Counted from the first letter of the stretch, positions 1 to 11,402 are shown. The stretch: DNA of 64,000 nt from Pleurotus djamor (GCA_029747585.1 JAPEVF010000007.1:62001-126000), one strand, 5' to 3'. Notes: generated from the letters alone by a model not told the origin. Translations and numbers: made by a program.

Positions 1-171
1 CTGTCAGTTGCGGGTTCTTATCTTCCGTACGCTTCCGCCGACGCTTCTGCGAACGGTCCTCCACGTCTTCGCACTCAAGATACGCCAGCATTTCCTTTCT
101 ACCTACTTCAAACCCATCCACATCACTGTCTTAATACCACTCCCATCGATTTATGGTGGTCCGCCATCCAT

Positions 172-333
172 GGAATCCATCCCTCTTCACGTTCTCATCT
201 GGTCCCTCCCCTTCGAAGATTCGCTCGTGACGTCTACACCACCCTTCTCAACTGGTGTCGAAGTCATTCACGGAATCCATCCCACCCCCCCCCTTCTCAT
301 CTGGTCCCTGCCCCTCGAAGATGCGCTCGTGGT
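172..333. repeat. two-copy direct repeat, 100 bp period
   Basis: A stretch starting GGAATCCATCCC at 172 recurs at 272. Both copies continue through TTCTCATCTGGTCCCT and CGAAGAT.CGCTCGTG with a few mismatches. The unit is about 62 bp and the period about 100 bp. Confidence 0.7.
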
Positions 334-1633
334 GGAAACCCAGAGTGTCGGCGGTTCAATCCACCGCGTAGACTTACGGCCTCCCATCCTCCACACCAAC
401 CATCTGGAAGCTACGTTGACCGTTGACCACCTCTCCCTTTTGTGGAATGGGGGAGGATCAATGCCACGCTGGGCGTGCTTTCCTTTTTGCTCGGTTCCGG
501 AGGGGGAGATGTCCCTTGGAGGACAGGCGATGTATTTCGACCTACGCAAACACCATCAAGACCGTCCCGGTACCCCAACGTCCGGTGAATCACCGCGGAG
601 GGTTCGCTCTTACCATCAGCTCGGACCAAGGCTACTCAAGTACCCCATCATTGGTTATCGCTCGCTGCCGCCCAAGACTCACATCAACACTACCCCGCCC
701 ACCGCGTTACCCAAAATCCAAAATACAACCCACCAAACTTCTACCCATTCATGAACACCACCAAGCGTTAATCCCACCACTGGTACTGAGCCCTCAATTC
801 GATGACATGCACCGCCCTGCTTGCTCTCGCTAGCTTGATTTGCCTCCCTCTTTCGGCCTTGGGCTTCGACGACAAGCTGCCCCGACTACGTCCCAGCTCC
901 CCAGTGCTGTCAAAGCTCCCTTCGTCGCCCGAGTTCATGCTGTGCTAAAGTTAAACCCGTCAGCTTGCCTGGCAGACTCCGGCCATTCGTCGTCATACCA
1001 GCGTTTCAAACCTCGTTTTTGACAGTAGAGCAGATTACCTGTGGAGGAGGAGGGGAGAGGAGGGGAATCTTGGCGGAGAGGGAAGAGGAATCTTGGCGGA
1101 GCGGGAAGGGAGAAGGTTGGAAGAGAGAAGGGTAGGAAAGGCTCAAGAGACCGATGAATACAATGCCTACCTTTTGAATCCCACTGCGGCGCCGCATCGA
1201 CCATCCACCCACCCTCTCAACGACTCAACCACCACTAAACCACCACAGGGAAATTTTCATTCAGCTCGGACCCAAGACGATTCGAAATTCAAATGTTCGT
1301 TTGTTTTCCTTGCCTGCCTATTTCCTCGCACCCTATCATGACGAGCACCCCACCAAGCGTCGAACCCGCCACCGAGGCTTCAATTCGATGACATGCATTG
1401 CGCAGGTTGCCCTAGCCGAGTTGAGGTGTCTCCCCTGGCCTTGCATTCGATGACTATTCGACCCCGGTAACATCCTGGCTTACTCAGCTAGCTACAACAT
1501 TAGATGACCCCCATCCCCCCTCGGTTTCGGCCCTGTATCGAACATATTAGCCTCATCAACCTTGCTAGTCAAGTTTCGGAGCATACACTGCCTTGCTCAG
1601 CGCTCATGCCTCAAAACTCGATTTTGACTGGTA

Positions 1634-1681
1634 AGGAATCTCGGTGGGGAGGAATCTCGGTGGGGAGGAATCTCGGTGGGG
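1634..1681. repeat. minisatellite, 3 x 16 bp
   Basis: Three perfect head-to-tail copies of AGGAATCTCGGTGGGG lie inside a purine-rich tract of the larger degenerate repeat region. A diverged relative of the unit occurs near 1066-1100. Confidence 0.9.
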
Positions 1682-3834
1682 AGGGAAGAGGAAGAAGGAA
1701 GGGGGCAGGCTGGAAGGGAGCAGTGTAGGAAAGGTTCAAACGACCTGGAGGCGACGAACCCAATGCCTACCTATGCCTACCTATTACCTCGTCGACGTTA
1801 CCCAATCATGAACACACCTCAACAAGCGTCAAACCCGCCGCTGAGCGTTTGGTTCGATGACATGCGCCGAGCTGCTTGCTCTAGCCAACTTGAGGTGTCT
1901 CTCTTTGGTCTTGTATTCGACGACCATTGGGCCCGGCTGCGCGCCCAGTTGGATAGTGCGGCATTGCTGTAGAGGACCTCCATCATACACCGAGTCCCGG
2001 GTCGTAACGAACGCATCAGCTGGGGCATTCACCGCGATACCGGTGTCTCAAGGCTCGATTTTGAGGGTAGCGCCAGGATTTCTTGTGGAGAGTGAGATGG
2101 AGGCAATTACCGGGGAAGAGGGAGAAGAGGGGGATGAGGAATTGATGGGCGGAAGGATGAAGGGTGGAAGGAAGGAAGGAGAACGATGGGAGGGAGAAGG
2201 GTAGGAGAGGTGTGAGGCGAGCGACCAGGAGACGATGAAGCTAATGCCCACCTATTAAATCCCGTTCGGTGCTGGTTCCACGATCTTCCATCCTGGTGAT
2301 GACGGTTGAAGGGGGAAGGACTGATGGGGGAGAAAGGTAGAAGAGGTTCGAACGAAGAGCCAGGAGACGATGAATCCGATCCCCACCTATTGATGCCCGT
2401 TCCCTACGGCACGATGCCGCTGTCTGAATACGGGAGCTTTCGTTTTCACCATGCTACTCCCCTCTTCACCATCCTCCGTCCTCCGTCCTCCCTTCTTTCG
2501 TCCTTTCGTTCCTTGGTGGCGATTACGCACTGGGCCAATCAGAGAGAGACGAAGTGGTTGGCTCCGCTCCCAAGAATGCCAATCCGCTTCCCATAGCGAC
2601 TGCATCCTGCGTTGCCGCATCCTCTTCTCCCCGCCACCACTACCACCACCGTCATCAGCGAATGGTGTCCCTTCTGTCGTTCGTGGTCGCTGGTACCTCC
2701 GTGCTGCTCAACGGGCGTCTATTCATGATGAGATGAAGAGGGAGTGATGTTGCTGCAGGTCCGAACGAGCGTATACCCCCACAGCAACGCGGATGCGATG
2801 AAGCTAACACCTACCTATCAAATCCCACTCCGGCGCCGCATCCTCCAGCCTTCCAAGCTACTCCATTTCTACCGTCACCATTCTGTCTATGTTCGCATGA
2901 GTCATCGTTAGATCGGTTCTACTCTCCCCTCCATACCTTCCGTTATCACGCGCTGGGGAAGGGATCTGCCCAGTGACCTTCATATCACAGTTTAGGACTC
3001 AGGTTCGGCGTTGGGACATTGATTGGTTAAAGGGAAGCTAGAGAGGATGAGCATGCGGGGTAACGGATACCAACACAGCAGATGCTAATCAAGCTTTGGA
3101 GTTTTCGCCGGCATACCCATGCCTCTTACTTCGATTTTGACGGTGGCGTAGATCCACTATGGAGAAGGACATCTGGGAGAGAGGAAAGAGATAGAACGAA
3201 GAGTGGAAGGGAGAGGGGAGAAGGGAGAAGTGGAATGGGGTAACAGCGGCTTGGAGACGATGAAGCCAATGCCTGTCTATCAACACTCCTGCCGCGTTCG
3301 GCGTCGTCTCTACCTCAGGCTTTGCTACCTCCTCGGCGCTGGGAAGAGAATTTGCTCAAGGGGCTCGGTCACGACTCAGATTCGGCGCTGGGATGGGACG
3401 GCTAGAGGCCGAGGCCGTCGAGGGAAGCGCAGCCGGAAGATGGATGGGGGGTTGTGTGTAGGATGATGGGTCCGCTGCTAATGACCACCGTCCTCTCGAC
3501 CTGGGATTGCCATCACCACTGTTACCTTCGAGCTTGACGCGGAGGCCAGCCACGGTAATGGAAGCCAGTCCCCATGGAAATGGCGGCTCCTCATGATCGG
3601 TGTACTCTATATTGTAGACGGGGGAGTTACTTCCCTTTCGTGCCAGTAGTTGCTTCCGCTGCTGTATATTGAATCAGGGTACATTCAGAGTTTGGAGAAC
3701 GTCTATGTATACTACTCTATGTAAACCACCAGATAAAAGGGCAAATATGATAACAGTTATTCCGACCCTATAGAGTTAAGTCAGTGAAATGGACAAAGTA
3801 GCCTAGAAGATGCTGCAGCCTTACCGTAGAGTGT

Positions 3835-4054
3835 TTCAAAATCGTTTCCTACACGTTCGAACCACGCTTCAAACAACCCAAGTTCACGTCGCCTAAACCG
3901 TTTGGGTGGATGTTCGTTGAGTCGATCGTAGCGGTAGACTTGGCAATCGGCGTACATGTCTCCTTTAGTGAACTCACGAAGGATACCGGGGAAATAGGCT
4001 ACGCAAGGCGGCGTCGATCCCGACCGGCCGTTTACGCCTCACAAAGTTGATGTA
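3835..4054 (-). pseudogene. relic exon of a third F-box-gene copy
   Basis: On the minus strand this stretch encodes CLRYINF...LFPRYPS followed, after a frame break, by KRFRRRELGLFEAWFERV and NDFETLYG, then a GTAAGG donor-like site. These correspond to RLRYIGFS, LFNRYPS, RFRRREPWRLESWF and EDFERFCG in the second exon of the adjacent gene. A deletion after the PS residues shifts the frame and removes part of the IEYSELE segment. The exon starts inside the 3' end of the neighbouring gene. It is most simply a decayed duplicate of that exon; a duplicated alternative exon is a less likely reading because of the frame break. Confidence 0.6.
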
Positions 4055-4056
4055 TC

Positions 4057-5528
4057 TCAAGCATTCTGATGATAGAAGTATAACGAAATCGTGGACTTGT
4101 TTGTACCGTCAATGCCTTTACATACTCTATACGATCCCTCTCCCTTGACCATTCCTGCTCGGAGTTCTCGATGGCGTTTCAACCGAATTACTGTCCCCTC
4201 CTGTACCAACTCATCAGCGTGGTATTCCAAGAGCGGCGTGGAGAATCTGGATGGACACTCACCGCAAAATCGCTCGAAGTCTTCGCCCATGGGTCCAAAC
4301 CATGATTCAAGTCGCCAGGGTTCACGGCGTCGAAACCGCTCGGGCTTCTGATGGTCATAGTTTGGATAGTAGCGCGAAACAGTGTACCCAATGTCGTCTT
4401 CAAGCTCACTGTACTCAATGAAAACTAATGAAGGGTATCGGTTAAATAAAACGGCCACGACGGGCTCGAAATCGTCGAGACGGCTAGAGCACGAAAAGCC
4501 AATGTATCGGAGGCGATCTGACGGTAGGTTAATGAGAAGTTCGATTTCGATCTGTTGAAGAGTAGTTAGACGGAATCACAAGGAACAATACTGAAGGTCA
4601 TAATTACAGTGGATCCTTCATCGATCGACAGATGAAGGGCTGCGATACTCCGGAGCAAGGGAGACACTTTGGTGATTTGGGAGAGGAGACCCATGAATGA
4701 AGTGAGGTTACAGAATAGATTGTCTGGTAAAGTGTCGGGCATGGTGAACGACATGTCGTTCACAGTCGCCAGATGCTTGATCGGCGCCACTCTCATTATA
4801 ACCTCCCAAACCCAAGGCGAACCTTCGAATGTATGGACGTTCGGCAACGCAGATGGGAAAAGCTCGAGCCCACGGTCCATAAGATTAGCTTCTACACGAA
4901 TAAAACGTAACGTTGTGGAATGTGCAGCCAAGAAGGAGGGTAGGATACTGCGCCCATACAGAGATGGGACACATAGGTGGGTTAGAGGCGCAGGCGGTGG
5001 GATGGCATTGAATATCGGCGCGAGGTTTGTATCGGCGGAGCTGAATAGATAGAGTCGTTGGAGGTTCTTGAGGTATGAGAAAATCTCGGAAACGAAAATC
5101 ATGTTTCTGAGATATTCCCAGCGTTGCTCGATGATAGTTGTGGTGTACTGAGCGTTACGTGGATTCCGCAGTCCAACGCAGAGGCGCTCCGGATCGTCTG
5201 GGTCAGCATAGGCAGCTGGCTCTGGGTCCATGCCTGTCATGACAACATCATCCAGAGCGATCGTCTGGTAGAAAATGGGGACAACGAGTTGGTACATGAA
5301 GCGAGATACAGAGAGGAGAGGAAGGAGTTCGTTTCGATTGGGAAAACATCGGAGTTCGTCAACGACCATTTTCCAAAGTTCGAGGGGTAACACTCCAGAG
5401 GACGAGGCTGGGCGATTCGGGTCTAATGTGTGTACCGTAAGCGACGTATACCCCATCACTAAGATGTAGGGTAAAAAAAGGACATACTCTTCATGATCAC
5501 GGTCAAGTACAGAAGAGAATCGGAGCAA
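4057..5528 (-). CDS. F-box-like / leucine-rich protein, tandem copy A
   Basis: The largest exon (about 4566-5470) opens with LPLELWKMVVDELRCF and a conserved LLPLLSVSRFMYQLVVPIFY stretch, the usual form of Agaricomycete F-box-like N-termini, followed by irregular leucine-rich segments. Such proteins generally act as substrate adaptors of SCF ubiquitin ligases. A first exon starting at 5528 (MLRFSSVLDRD) is joined by a GTATGT...TTAG intron. The next exon (about 4263-4560) ends at EDFERFC before a GTGAGT intron of roughly 62 nt. The last exon is short and its frame uncertain, so the stop may be at 4057 or near 4128. The closest relative is the next gene upstream on the same strand, with matching exon boundaries. 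The substrate is unknown. Confidence 0.75.
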
Positions 5529-5671
5529 AGATGGGATGACTGTGAGCTTGCCAGGGGTACTCCGACTGGCACGGGAAGCAAGGCGGCTAACACGAGATTT
5601 TTCAGTGTCACTTCATGTGCCTTTATGAGAGTACCATCGCTGGTCGTTCCTTCCTACGATTGGAATGGATA

Positions 5672-5684
5672 CATCAATATATAC
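5672..5684 (-). promoter_or_regulatory. TATA-like element before F-box copy A
   Basis: On the minus strand an AGTATATATTGA stretch lies about 145 bases upstream of the predicted start at 5528. Position and sequence fit a TATA box, but no transcript start is known. Confidence 0.3.
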
Positions 5685-5763
5685 TTTTGTAAGTGGGCTT
5701 GCGCGCGGGGTACCCCTTCAAATCTATTTCCAACCCTGGATACCCCGACTAGCGAGATCGCCT

Positions 5764-7097
5764 TCATTCTGCATTATGCACTTCCTCTGCAAGGTAGCAC
5801 GAAGACTGACTTAGAGAGAGATGGATACACGACAAATTGAACGTCAGCTTACCGCAAAATCGCTGAAAGTCTTGACCCATGGGTTCGAACCACGCTTCAA
5901 GTCGCCAGGGGTCACGACGCTGAAACTGGTCAGGTTTTTGGTAGTCACAGTCTCGATAGTAGCGGGAAACCGTATATCCCATGCGGTTTCCAGGTTCGCT
6001 AAACTCAACAACGACCAGCGAGGGATAGTGGTCGAATAAGGAGGCCACAACACGGTCAAAGTCATTGAAACGGCCACGCCTTGAAAAGCCGATGTATCTG
6101 AGGCGTTTTGAGGGTATGTTCATGAGGGATTGGTCATCAATCTGTCGAAGAAGAACGGTTAAAAGGGGACTAGATACGTTAACTGACGGTCGTCCGTTAC
6201 CTCAGTGTCCTCTTCATTGATGAACAAATTAACGGCCACAATATTCCGAAGCAAAGGACACACGGTAGCGAATTGGGAGAGGGGAATCATGAAGGTGATT
6301 AGGTTCTCGAAGAGCTCGCTCGTTATGGTGTCCGTAGTTGTGTACGTATCGTCCTCTACCGTCGATAGATGCTTTATCGGCGCCACCTTCATGATAGCTT
6401 CCCAAAACCACGGTGAACCTTGGAACGTGTGCAGATTTGGCAGTGAAGACGGAAGCAGCTCTTCCGCACTTTCTATTGGCCCTTCGTCCACGTAGAGATA
6501 GCGCAATGTCGAAGAATGAGCAGCAAGGAAGGACGGAAGAACTTCACATCCATCCAACGTCGGGATGGATAGGTGGGTTAGAGGAGCAGATAATGGAATG
6601 GAGAGGTAGATTGGTGCTAGGTTCGCGTCAGATGAGCTTGATAGAGAGAGTCTTTGCAGGTTTGTCAGATGAGAGAAAATCTCGGCAAAAACTCTCATTT
6701 TACGGTGGTATTCCCAGCGTTGTTCGATGATGGTCGTTGTGTATTGGGCATGGCGTGGATTTCGCAGACCGACACAGAGACGTTCCGGCTGGTCGGGGTT
6801 GGCGTAGGCAGCGGGTTCTGGTTCCATGCCTGGCATAATAGGGTCTTCGAGAGCAATGGTCTGGTATAGGATAGGGACCGCAAGCTGGTTTGTGAAATGA
6901 GACACCAATAGAAGAGGTAGAAGCTCGTTTCGATTGGGTAAAGATTTGAGTTCGTCCACGATCATCTTCCAGATTTCAATGGGAAATGCCCCGGTAGTCG
7001 ATTTTGAGCGTCTCGGTTCCACTAGCGGTCTGTAAGTATTAAATACTGAAGCAAAGCAGTAACAAGAAAGCGCACCATTCATGATAGCAATGGTCAA
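5764..7097 (-). CDS. F-box-like / leucine-rich protein, tandem copy B
   Basis: This is a close paralogue of the downstream gene. It shares FPIEIWKMIVDELKSLPNRN at the F-box-like start, the PERLCVGLRNPR and TTTIIEQRWEY motifs, and RFCG-type exon ends. Exon 1 is tiny: the start ATG (7097, or 7082) is joined by a roughly 52 nt GTGCGC...TACAG intron to the main exon, about 6180-7030. A second intron separates it from the exon encoding RLRYIGFSRRGRFNDF. A third 66 nt GTAAGC...GCAG intron leads to a last exon ending EEVHNAE. All junctions look functional and no frame break is seen. Expected role: SCF ubiquitin-ligase adaptor. Target unknown. Confidence 0.75.
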
Positions 7098-7203
7098 CAG
7101 TGGAAGGGGAAAGCGTCATTTTTCAGTCCCAAAGGTTCTGAACAATGATTGTGACTGTGGGAACATATATTCGCACGATCATAAATGTTACGGAAAATGC
7201 CCT

Positions 7204-7434
7204 TGAGTTGGATAGACGTAGTTTATCCAGGGTCTATCAGGCGAAGCACATGACTCCCCTATCTCCCCTCTTCCTTTGTTCTCTCTCGTATTTATCGCGT
7301 TCATACTACACGAGGCTCCCTTGCCTCTGTTTCTTACATTCACGCTCGATAGGTACGCTAGTGGCTCTCTTCCGAGGCCTCTGTTTCTTACATTCACGCT
7401 CGATAGTTTTATACTTCGAGCTTATTAGTTTTCT
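7204..7434 (+). repeat. Ngaro repeat A1
   Basis: This 231 bp stretch, from TGAGTTGGATAGACG to TTATTAGTTTTCT, is repeated at 11562-11792 with no difference seen by eye. It contains an internal duplication of CTCTGTTTCTTACATTCACG (about 7325 and 7380). It likely holds the promoter and recombination site of the element. Confidence 0.92.
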
Positions 7435-7572
7435 TCTCTCACGGCGCGAACTAAAGCTCTTGCTCAAGCTCGCCCTCGCGACGCTTCCGGCCGCTTTCTA
7501 CGCACCACCGAAACACCTGAGCCACTTGTCTTTCAGACACCATCAGTCGACGATCAACCTCCCATTTCAGCA

Positions 7573-8574
7573 ATGTCCGACTCTTCTTACTCCAACATCC
7601 CCTCCACTTCAAACTCACCGGCCCCGGCGGTCGTTCAGCCATCAGCAGCTAGCGCACCCACACCAGTAGATCCCCCGATGACGGATTCGGAGCTGAGGGC
7701 TTTAGGGGCGGACATGAAGGCTTTCATGCGGCAACTAGGGGCACTTGCAGCTAGCCCCCAGGGGGTCGTTCCTCAACCACCAGTCGTCGCGCAACCGCAG
7801 CAACCTATGGCTACCCCACAAGCAGTCATACAACCTCAAGTGGCCTCGTATTCCTTTGTGCCACCAACAACGAGCAATATGAATGCCGGTATGTCTATTT
7901 CTGATCACTTCCCCGAGATCGAGGCATCCCTGGTGCAGGCAATTGGCAAGCATGAGTTTCGACCACAGCAGCTGGGTAAACTCGTAGCTACCTTGACGGC
8001 GAAGCCTACGACTACCATCCTGGCAGTTACCGAAGAGGGACTTAGCGCGACGGAACACGCACCCACAAAGGACCTACCCGACTTCGCCACCTTCATTCGG
8101 GCCTTCGGCGTATACTCCCTCATCCTCATCCGACATGTTGCCACGTCCGGAAATCCCATGGTCATCACCGAAGTGTCTTCTGGACTTATCACCCACTCAA
8201 ATACGCTTCATGAATACTCGAAGATTTATAGCTACACGGCGATTCTCAACTACCACATGTCCTTCCATGCTCGACGCATTCCGGAGATGCTTCGGGGTGA
8301 TTTTTCGCGCTGGACCTTTGAGGACCAGGCGATCATTCGGATCCTCAACCACTCAACTTTTGCCGAACTCAACTCCAAGGTTACCAAGGAGAAATTCAAG
8401 GCCAACTCTTCGGGGCCTCGTGATGTGTCGCACCAAGTCTGCCGCAGATTCAACAGTGCGGCTGGCTGTCCGGCCCCTTGCTACTCAGGTCGTATTCATC
8501 GCTGCGTCATGTGCGAGGCAACATCGCATGGGAGGACTTCTTGCACCGTCTCCTCCAAACCCAAATCGGCTTGA
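7573..8574 (+). CDS. Ngaro gag-like protein with zinc knuckle
   Basis: A 333-residue frame opens at the first ATG after repeat A1. The N-terminal 110 residues are rich in Ala, Pro, Gln and Ser. The C-terminus holds Cys/His clusters, ending in CVMCEATSHGRTSC, an exact C-X2-C-X4-H-X4-C zinc knuckle of the kind retroelement nucleocapsids use to bind RNA. A preceding C-X8-C-X3-C-X5-H cluster may form a second finger. The frame ends in TGA (8572-8574). The reverse transcriptase continues in the same frame with no ATG of its own, so expression by stop readthrough is possible. The RNA-binding packaging role is inferred from position and the knuckle. Confidence 0.8.
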   Translation: MSDSSYSNIPSTSNSPAPAVVQPSAASAPTPVDPPMTDSELRALGADMKAFMRQLGALAASPQGVVPQPPVVAQPQQPMATPQAVIQPQVASYSFVPPTTSNMNAGMSISDHFPEIEASLVQAIGKHEFRPQQLGKLVATLTAKPTTTILAVTEEGLSATEHAPTKDLPDFATFIRAFGVYSLILIRHVATSGNPMVITEVSSGLITHSNTLHEYSKIYSYTAILNYHMSFHARRIPEMLRGDFSRWTFEDQAIIRILNHSTFAELNSKVTKEKFKANSSGPRDVSHQVCRRFNSAAGCPAPCYSGRIHRCVMCEATSHGRTSCTVSSKPKSA

Positions 8575-10743
8575 AGGTTGGGTAGGACGAGGGGCTCTCC
8601 ACCCCTCTGGGACCCCTGTCCTGACCATACTTCGACCTTCGTCTCTCCGGTTTCGGTTTCGGCTCCCCCAGTTACAATTATTCCACCACTTATTCATGCA
8701 TCCCGCTTTCCACCCTTGTTGCCTCCGCCCCCTCGTCCTAATACCGATCCGCGTTGCAACCTACCACCTCACGCTACTTATCTACTCACTCCTGTCTCAT
8801 CTACCTTATCATATACTGCGTGGGCTCATTACCTATCGGACTACCCCAACCCTACATTTGTACAAACCATCCTCCACATAATAAAATTCGGTGCATCTAT
8901 TGGATTCTCAGCGGAACGGACAGCACAGCTATGTGACAACCTGAAGTCGGCTTCGGCGCACCCCGACATTATTACCGACGAATTGGCAACTTTGATTTCA
9001 CAAGGCAAAGCAGCTGGGCCATTCCCTACTCCTCCACATCCCGCATTTCGGGCATCTCCTCTGGGCGTGATCCCAAAAAGCAAACGTCAGCAACACAAAT
9101 TCCGCATCATCAACCACCTCTCTTGGCCAGAGGCAACTTCGGTTAACGACGGGATACCTGACTCTGAAGCTACTATCACATACGAGTCTATTCCACACGC
9201 CATCCACTCCATACGCTCACTGGGTAGGGGCACGCTCCTAGCAAAACTAGACCTCAAGGATGCATTTCGGCACATTCCAATTTCGGTAGCTGATCAACAC
9301 TTGACGGGTTGCTTCTGGGACGGCCGATTCTATCAGTTCTTGGTCCTCATTTTTGGCTTAAAAACGGCTCCCTACATCTTCAATCTCTTCGCGGAGGCGC
9401 TCCATTGGATCATCCAACGCCACATACCTGCGGACTTGAAACATTATCTGGACGACTTCCTGACCCTTTTCCCCCCTGGAACTTCCCCTGATCTCGCGCA
9501 CGCTGCAATCGAGTGGATTCAGGAATTGGGTACACAGTTGGGCCTTCAATTCCAGCCACAAAAGACAGTATGGCCGACCCACTGTTTAGAGTTTCTTGGT
9601 ATAGAGCTGGATACAAGGGCAATGGAGGCCCGTCTTCCTCCCGAGAAGCTGGATTATCTCACGTCACTGGTGCAGTCCTGGACAACACGACGCCACTGCA
9701 CTTTACTAGAACTTCAAGAACTGGTCGGCTAGCTGCAATTCGCATCTCAGGTCATCCCATACTCTAGGGCATTCCTTCGCCGGCTTTTCACCTTCATGGC
9801 TTCGTTCCGGTCTTCCTTTACTCGCCGATCCATCCCTCGACAGGCACTAGCTGACATCCGTTGGTGGTCATGCTTTGCGGAATCATGGAATGGAGTTTCC
9901 CTTATTCAGCAGTCAGTAGAGTCAGCACACGTTTATACGGACGCAAGTGGGACCAAAGGAATAGGGGGAATTTGGGGACGCGACTGGTTCTCCTCTCGGG
10001 TGGCTCGTCGCTTTCGGACTAGGGACATTCAGTTTAAAGAGATGCTAGCGGTTCTGCACGCTATCCTTAGATGGGGCCAGCATTGGAAGGACAAACATGT
10101 GATCTTTCATGTTGACAATATGGTCGTGTCAACAGCGTTGAACAACCACACTAACCGCTCACCTCACCTAGCCTCGCTGCTTCGGTTGATTCTCATGCTT
10201 GCCGCTGCCTTGGGTTTCTCTTTCTCTTCCTCTTGGCTATCATCCGCTCAGAACGCGCTTGCTGACTCTGCTTCTCGTTTTCAATATGCACGACTATTCT
10301 CCCTGTCACCGGACTTGTCCCTGAAGCCTTGCTCTCCGCACCCCCAAACACTTGGTATGAAACGCATGCTCACCTCTCCAGGGTCGTGGCGTTCTACCTC
10401 TGGCACGGTCTCGCGTCCAGCACGCGATCCACTTACAACACTGGTCAGAAATCATACCTTGAATTCATCCACAATAACCCCTACCTCCTCAATTCCGATC
10501 ACTCCAGCCTCCCCGCATCCTCTCGCGCCATCATGGAATGGGCAGCTTCATTGGGGGCCCGTGGGTTACAGCCCAAAACCATTAAATCCTACATCTCGGC
10601 CGTTCGTTCCCTCCATCTCGACGCTGATCTTCCCTTCGATGCATGCGAATCCCCCATCTTACAACGCTTACTCCGTGGGATCAAACGTTTTCATGGGGAA
10701 CGGGACCGTCTCGCTAAATTGCCCATCACACTCGATATCATGA
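8575..10743 (+). pseudogene. Ngaro reverse transcriptase-RNase H with in-frame TAG
   Basis: This frame directly follows the gag TGA in phase. The RT part shows motif A (LAKLDLKDAFRHIPI) and the catalytic HYLDDFL box, with a conserved FRIINHLSWP segment upstream. A TAG at 9730-9732 interrupts the frame just after LLELQELVG. Beyond it, still in phase, is a DIRS-type RNase H: VYTDASGTKGIGG, FKEMLAVLHAI, FHVDNMVVSTAL and ALADSASR carry the expected acidic residues. The open frame runs to 10743, but sequence after about 10320 overlaps the recombinase gene and is probably not functional. Products would copy the element RNA into DNA. With the TAG as read this copy is probably non-autonomous. Confidence 0.85.
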
Positions 10744-11402
10744 GGCGCATTTCCACCCTCCCATGTCCGTCCTTCGACGATGTGGTCTTTCTCACAGCTG
10801 TCAGACTGGCGTTCGCAGGGTTCCTTCGCTGTGGGGAATTCACCACCTCTCGCGCTGGGCAATTTGACCCAAATCTCCATCTTTCTCGGTCATCAATCAA
10901 GTTTGTACCCTCTATGGAGAGGCCTAGCCATGTTATCCTTACGCTACCGGCGTCGAAGACTGACCCCTTTCGTAAAGGGGTTGCTATATATATCTCCTCG
11001 GCTCCTGGCGCGCACACATGCCCTGTTGCAGCTCTGGCTAGTCTCTTCACATCCCACCCTCTCCCACCATCATCACCTCTTTTCGTCATGTCTGATGGTA
11101 ACCCGCTCACGCGCACGGTATTTATATCCAAGCTGAAAGCAGCTTTACTCGCAGTTGGTATTCAACCCAACGGCTACTCCGGTCACAGTTTTCGTCGAGG
11201 GGCAGCAACTGCTGCCGCGTCTTCGGGATTCCTGGATCACGAAATTCAACAACTCGGCCGCTGGCGCAGCGATGCTTACAAGCTGTACATTGATACTTCC
11301 CGGGAGCGTATCCTCAACTTATCTTACCGTCTTCATTGGGCCGATTCTCAGGCTCACCCTTTCGAGCCTCCGTCTCTTCCGTTCACCCCTTCCATGGCTT
11401 GA
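10329..11402 (+). CDS. Ngaro tyrosine recombinase
   Basis: The frame is shifted relative to RT-RNase H and overlaps its end; it is also open upstream of 10329 and has no ATG near its beginning, so a frameshift or internal initiation is likely. A SAM-like N-terminal helical part (SSTRSTYNTGQKSYLEF, LQPKTIKSYISAVRSL) precedes the catalytic domain. Visible catalytic signature: the first Arg in FLRCGEF, the H-X-X-R box in YSGHSFRRGAATAAA, and the late LGRWRSDAYKLYI with the likely Tyr nucleophile. The enzyme would integrate circular DNA copies by strand exchange. The C-terminus ends at the TGA that overlaps the start of repeat B1. No internal stop is seen. Confidence 0.85.
   Translation: MLSAPPNTWYETHAHLSRVVAFYLWHGLASSTRSTYNTGQKSYLEFIHNNPYLLNSDHSSLPASSRAIMEWAASLGARGLQPKTIKSYISAVRSLHLDADLPFDACESPILQRLLRGIKRFHGERDRLAKLPITLDIMRRISTLPCPSFDDVVFLTAVRLAFAGFLRCGEFTTSRAGQFDPNLHLSRSSIKFVPSMERPSHVILTLPASKTDPFRKGVAIYISSAPGAHTCPVAALASLFTSHPLPPSSPLFVMSDGNPLTRTVFISKLKAALLAVGIQPNGYSGHSFRRGAATAAASSGFLDHEIQQLGRWRSDAYKLYIDTSRERILNLSYRLHWADSQAHPFEPPSLPFTPSMA

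Larger units (their letters stand above)
1..3550. repeat. degenerate long-period repeat region, purine-rich, no gene
   Basis: No stretch here reads as a conserved protein; the open frames are short and biased by composition. What is visible is repetition. The block GATGACATGC followed by a similar C/T-rich stretch occurs near 801, 1387 and 1856. A second block, GATGAA..(C/T)AATGCC.ACCTAT, occurs in variants near 1153, 1753, 2234, 2368, 2797 and 3259. Tracts rich in GGGAGAAGG-like purines precede several of the second blocks. The motif GGCGCCGCATC appears near 1190 and 2833. Spacing between copies is roughly 120-600 bp, so this looks like an old, diverged tandem or mosaic repeat rather than a recent array. 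Its origin (subtelomeric, centromere-proximal or a decayed transposon) cannot be decided by eye. Confidence 0.6.

Noticed and set aside
8..833. Overlapping open frames of 136-248 codons
   Set aside because: They start at non-ATG codons or lack any domain, overlap each other on both strands, and lie in biased repeat sequence.
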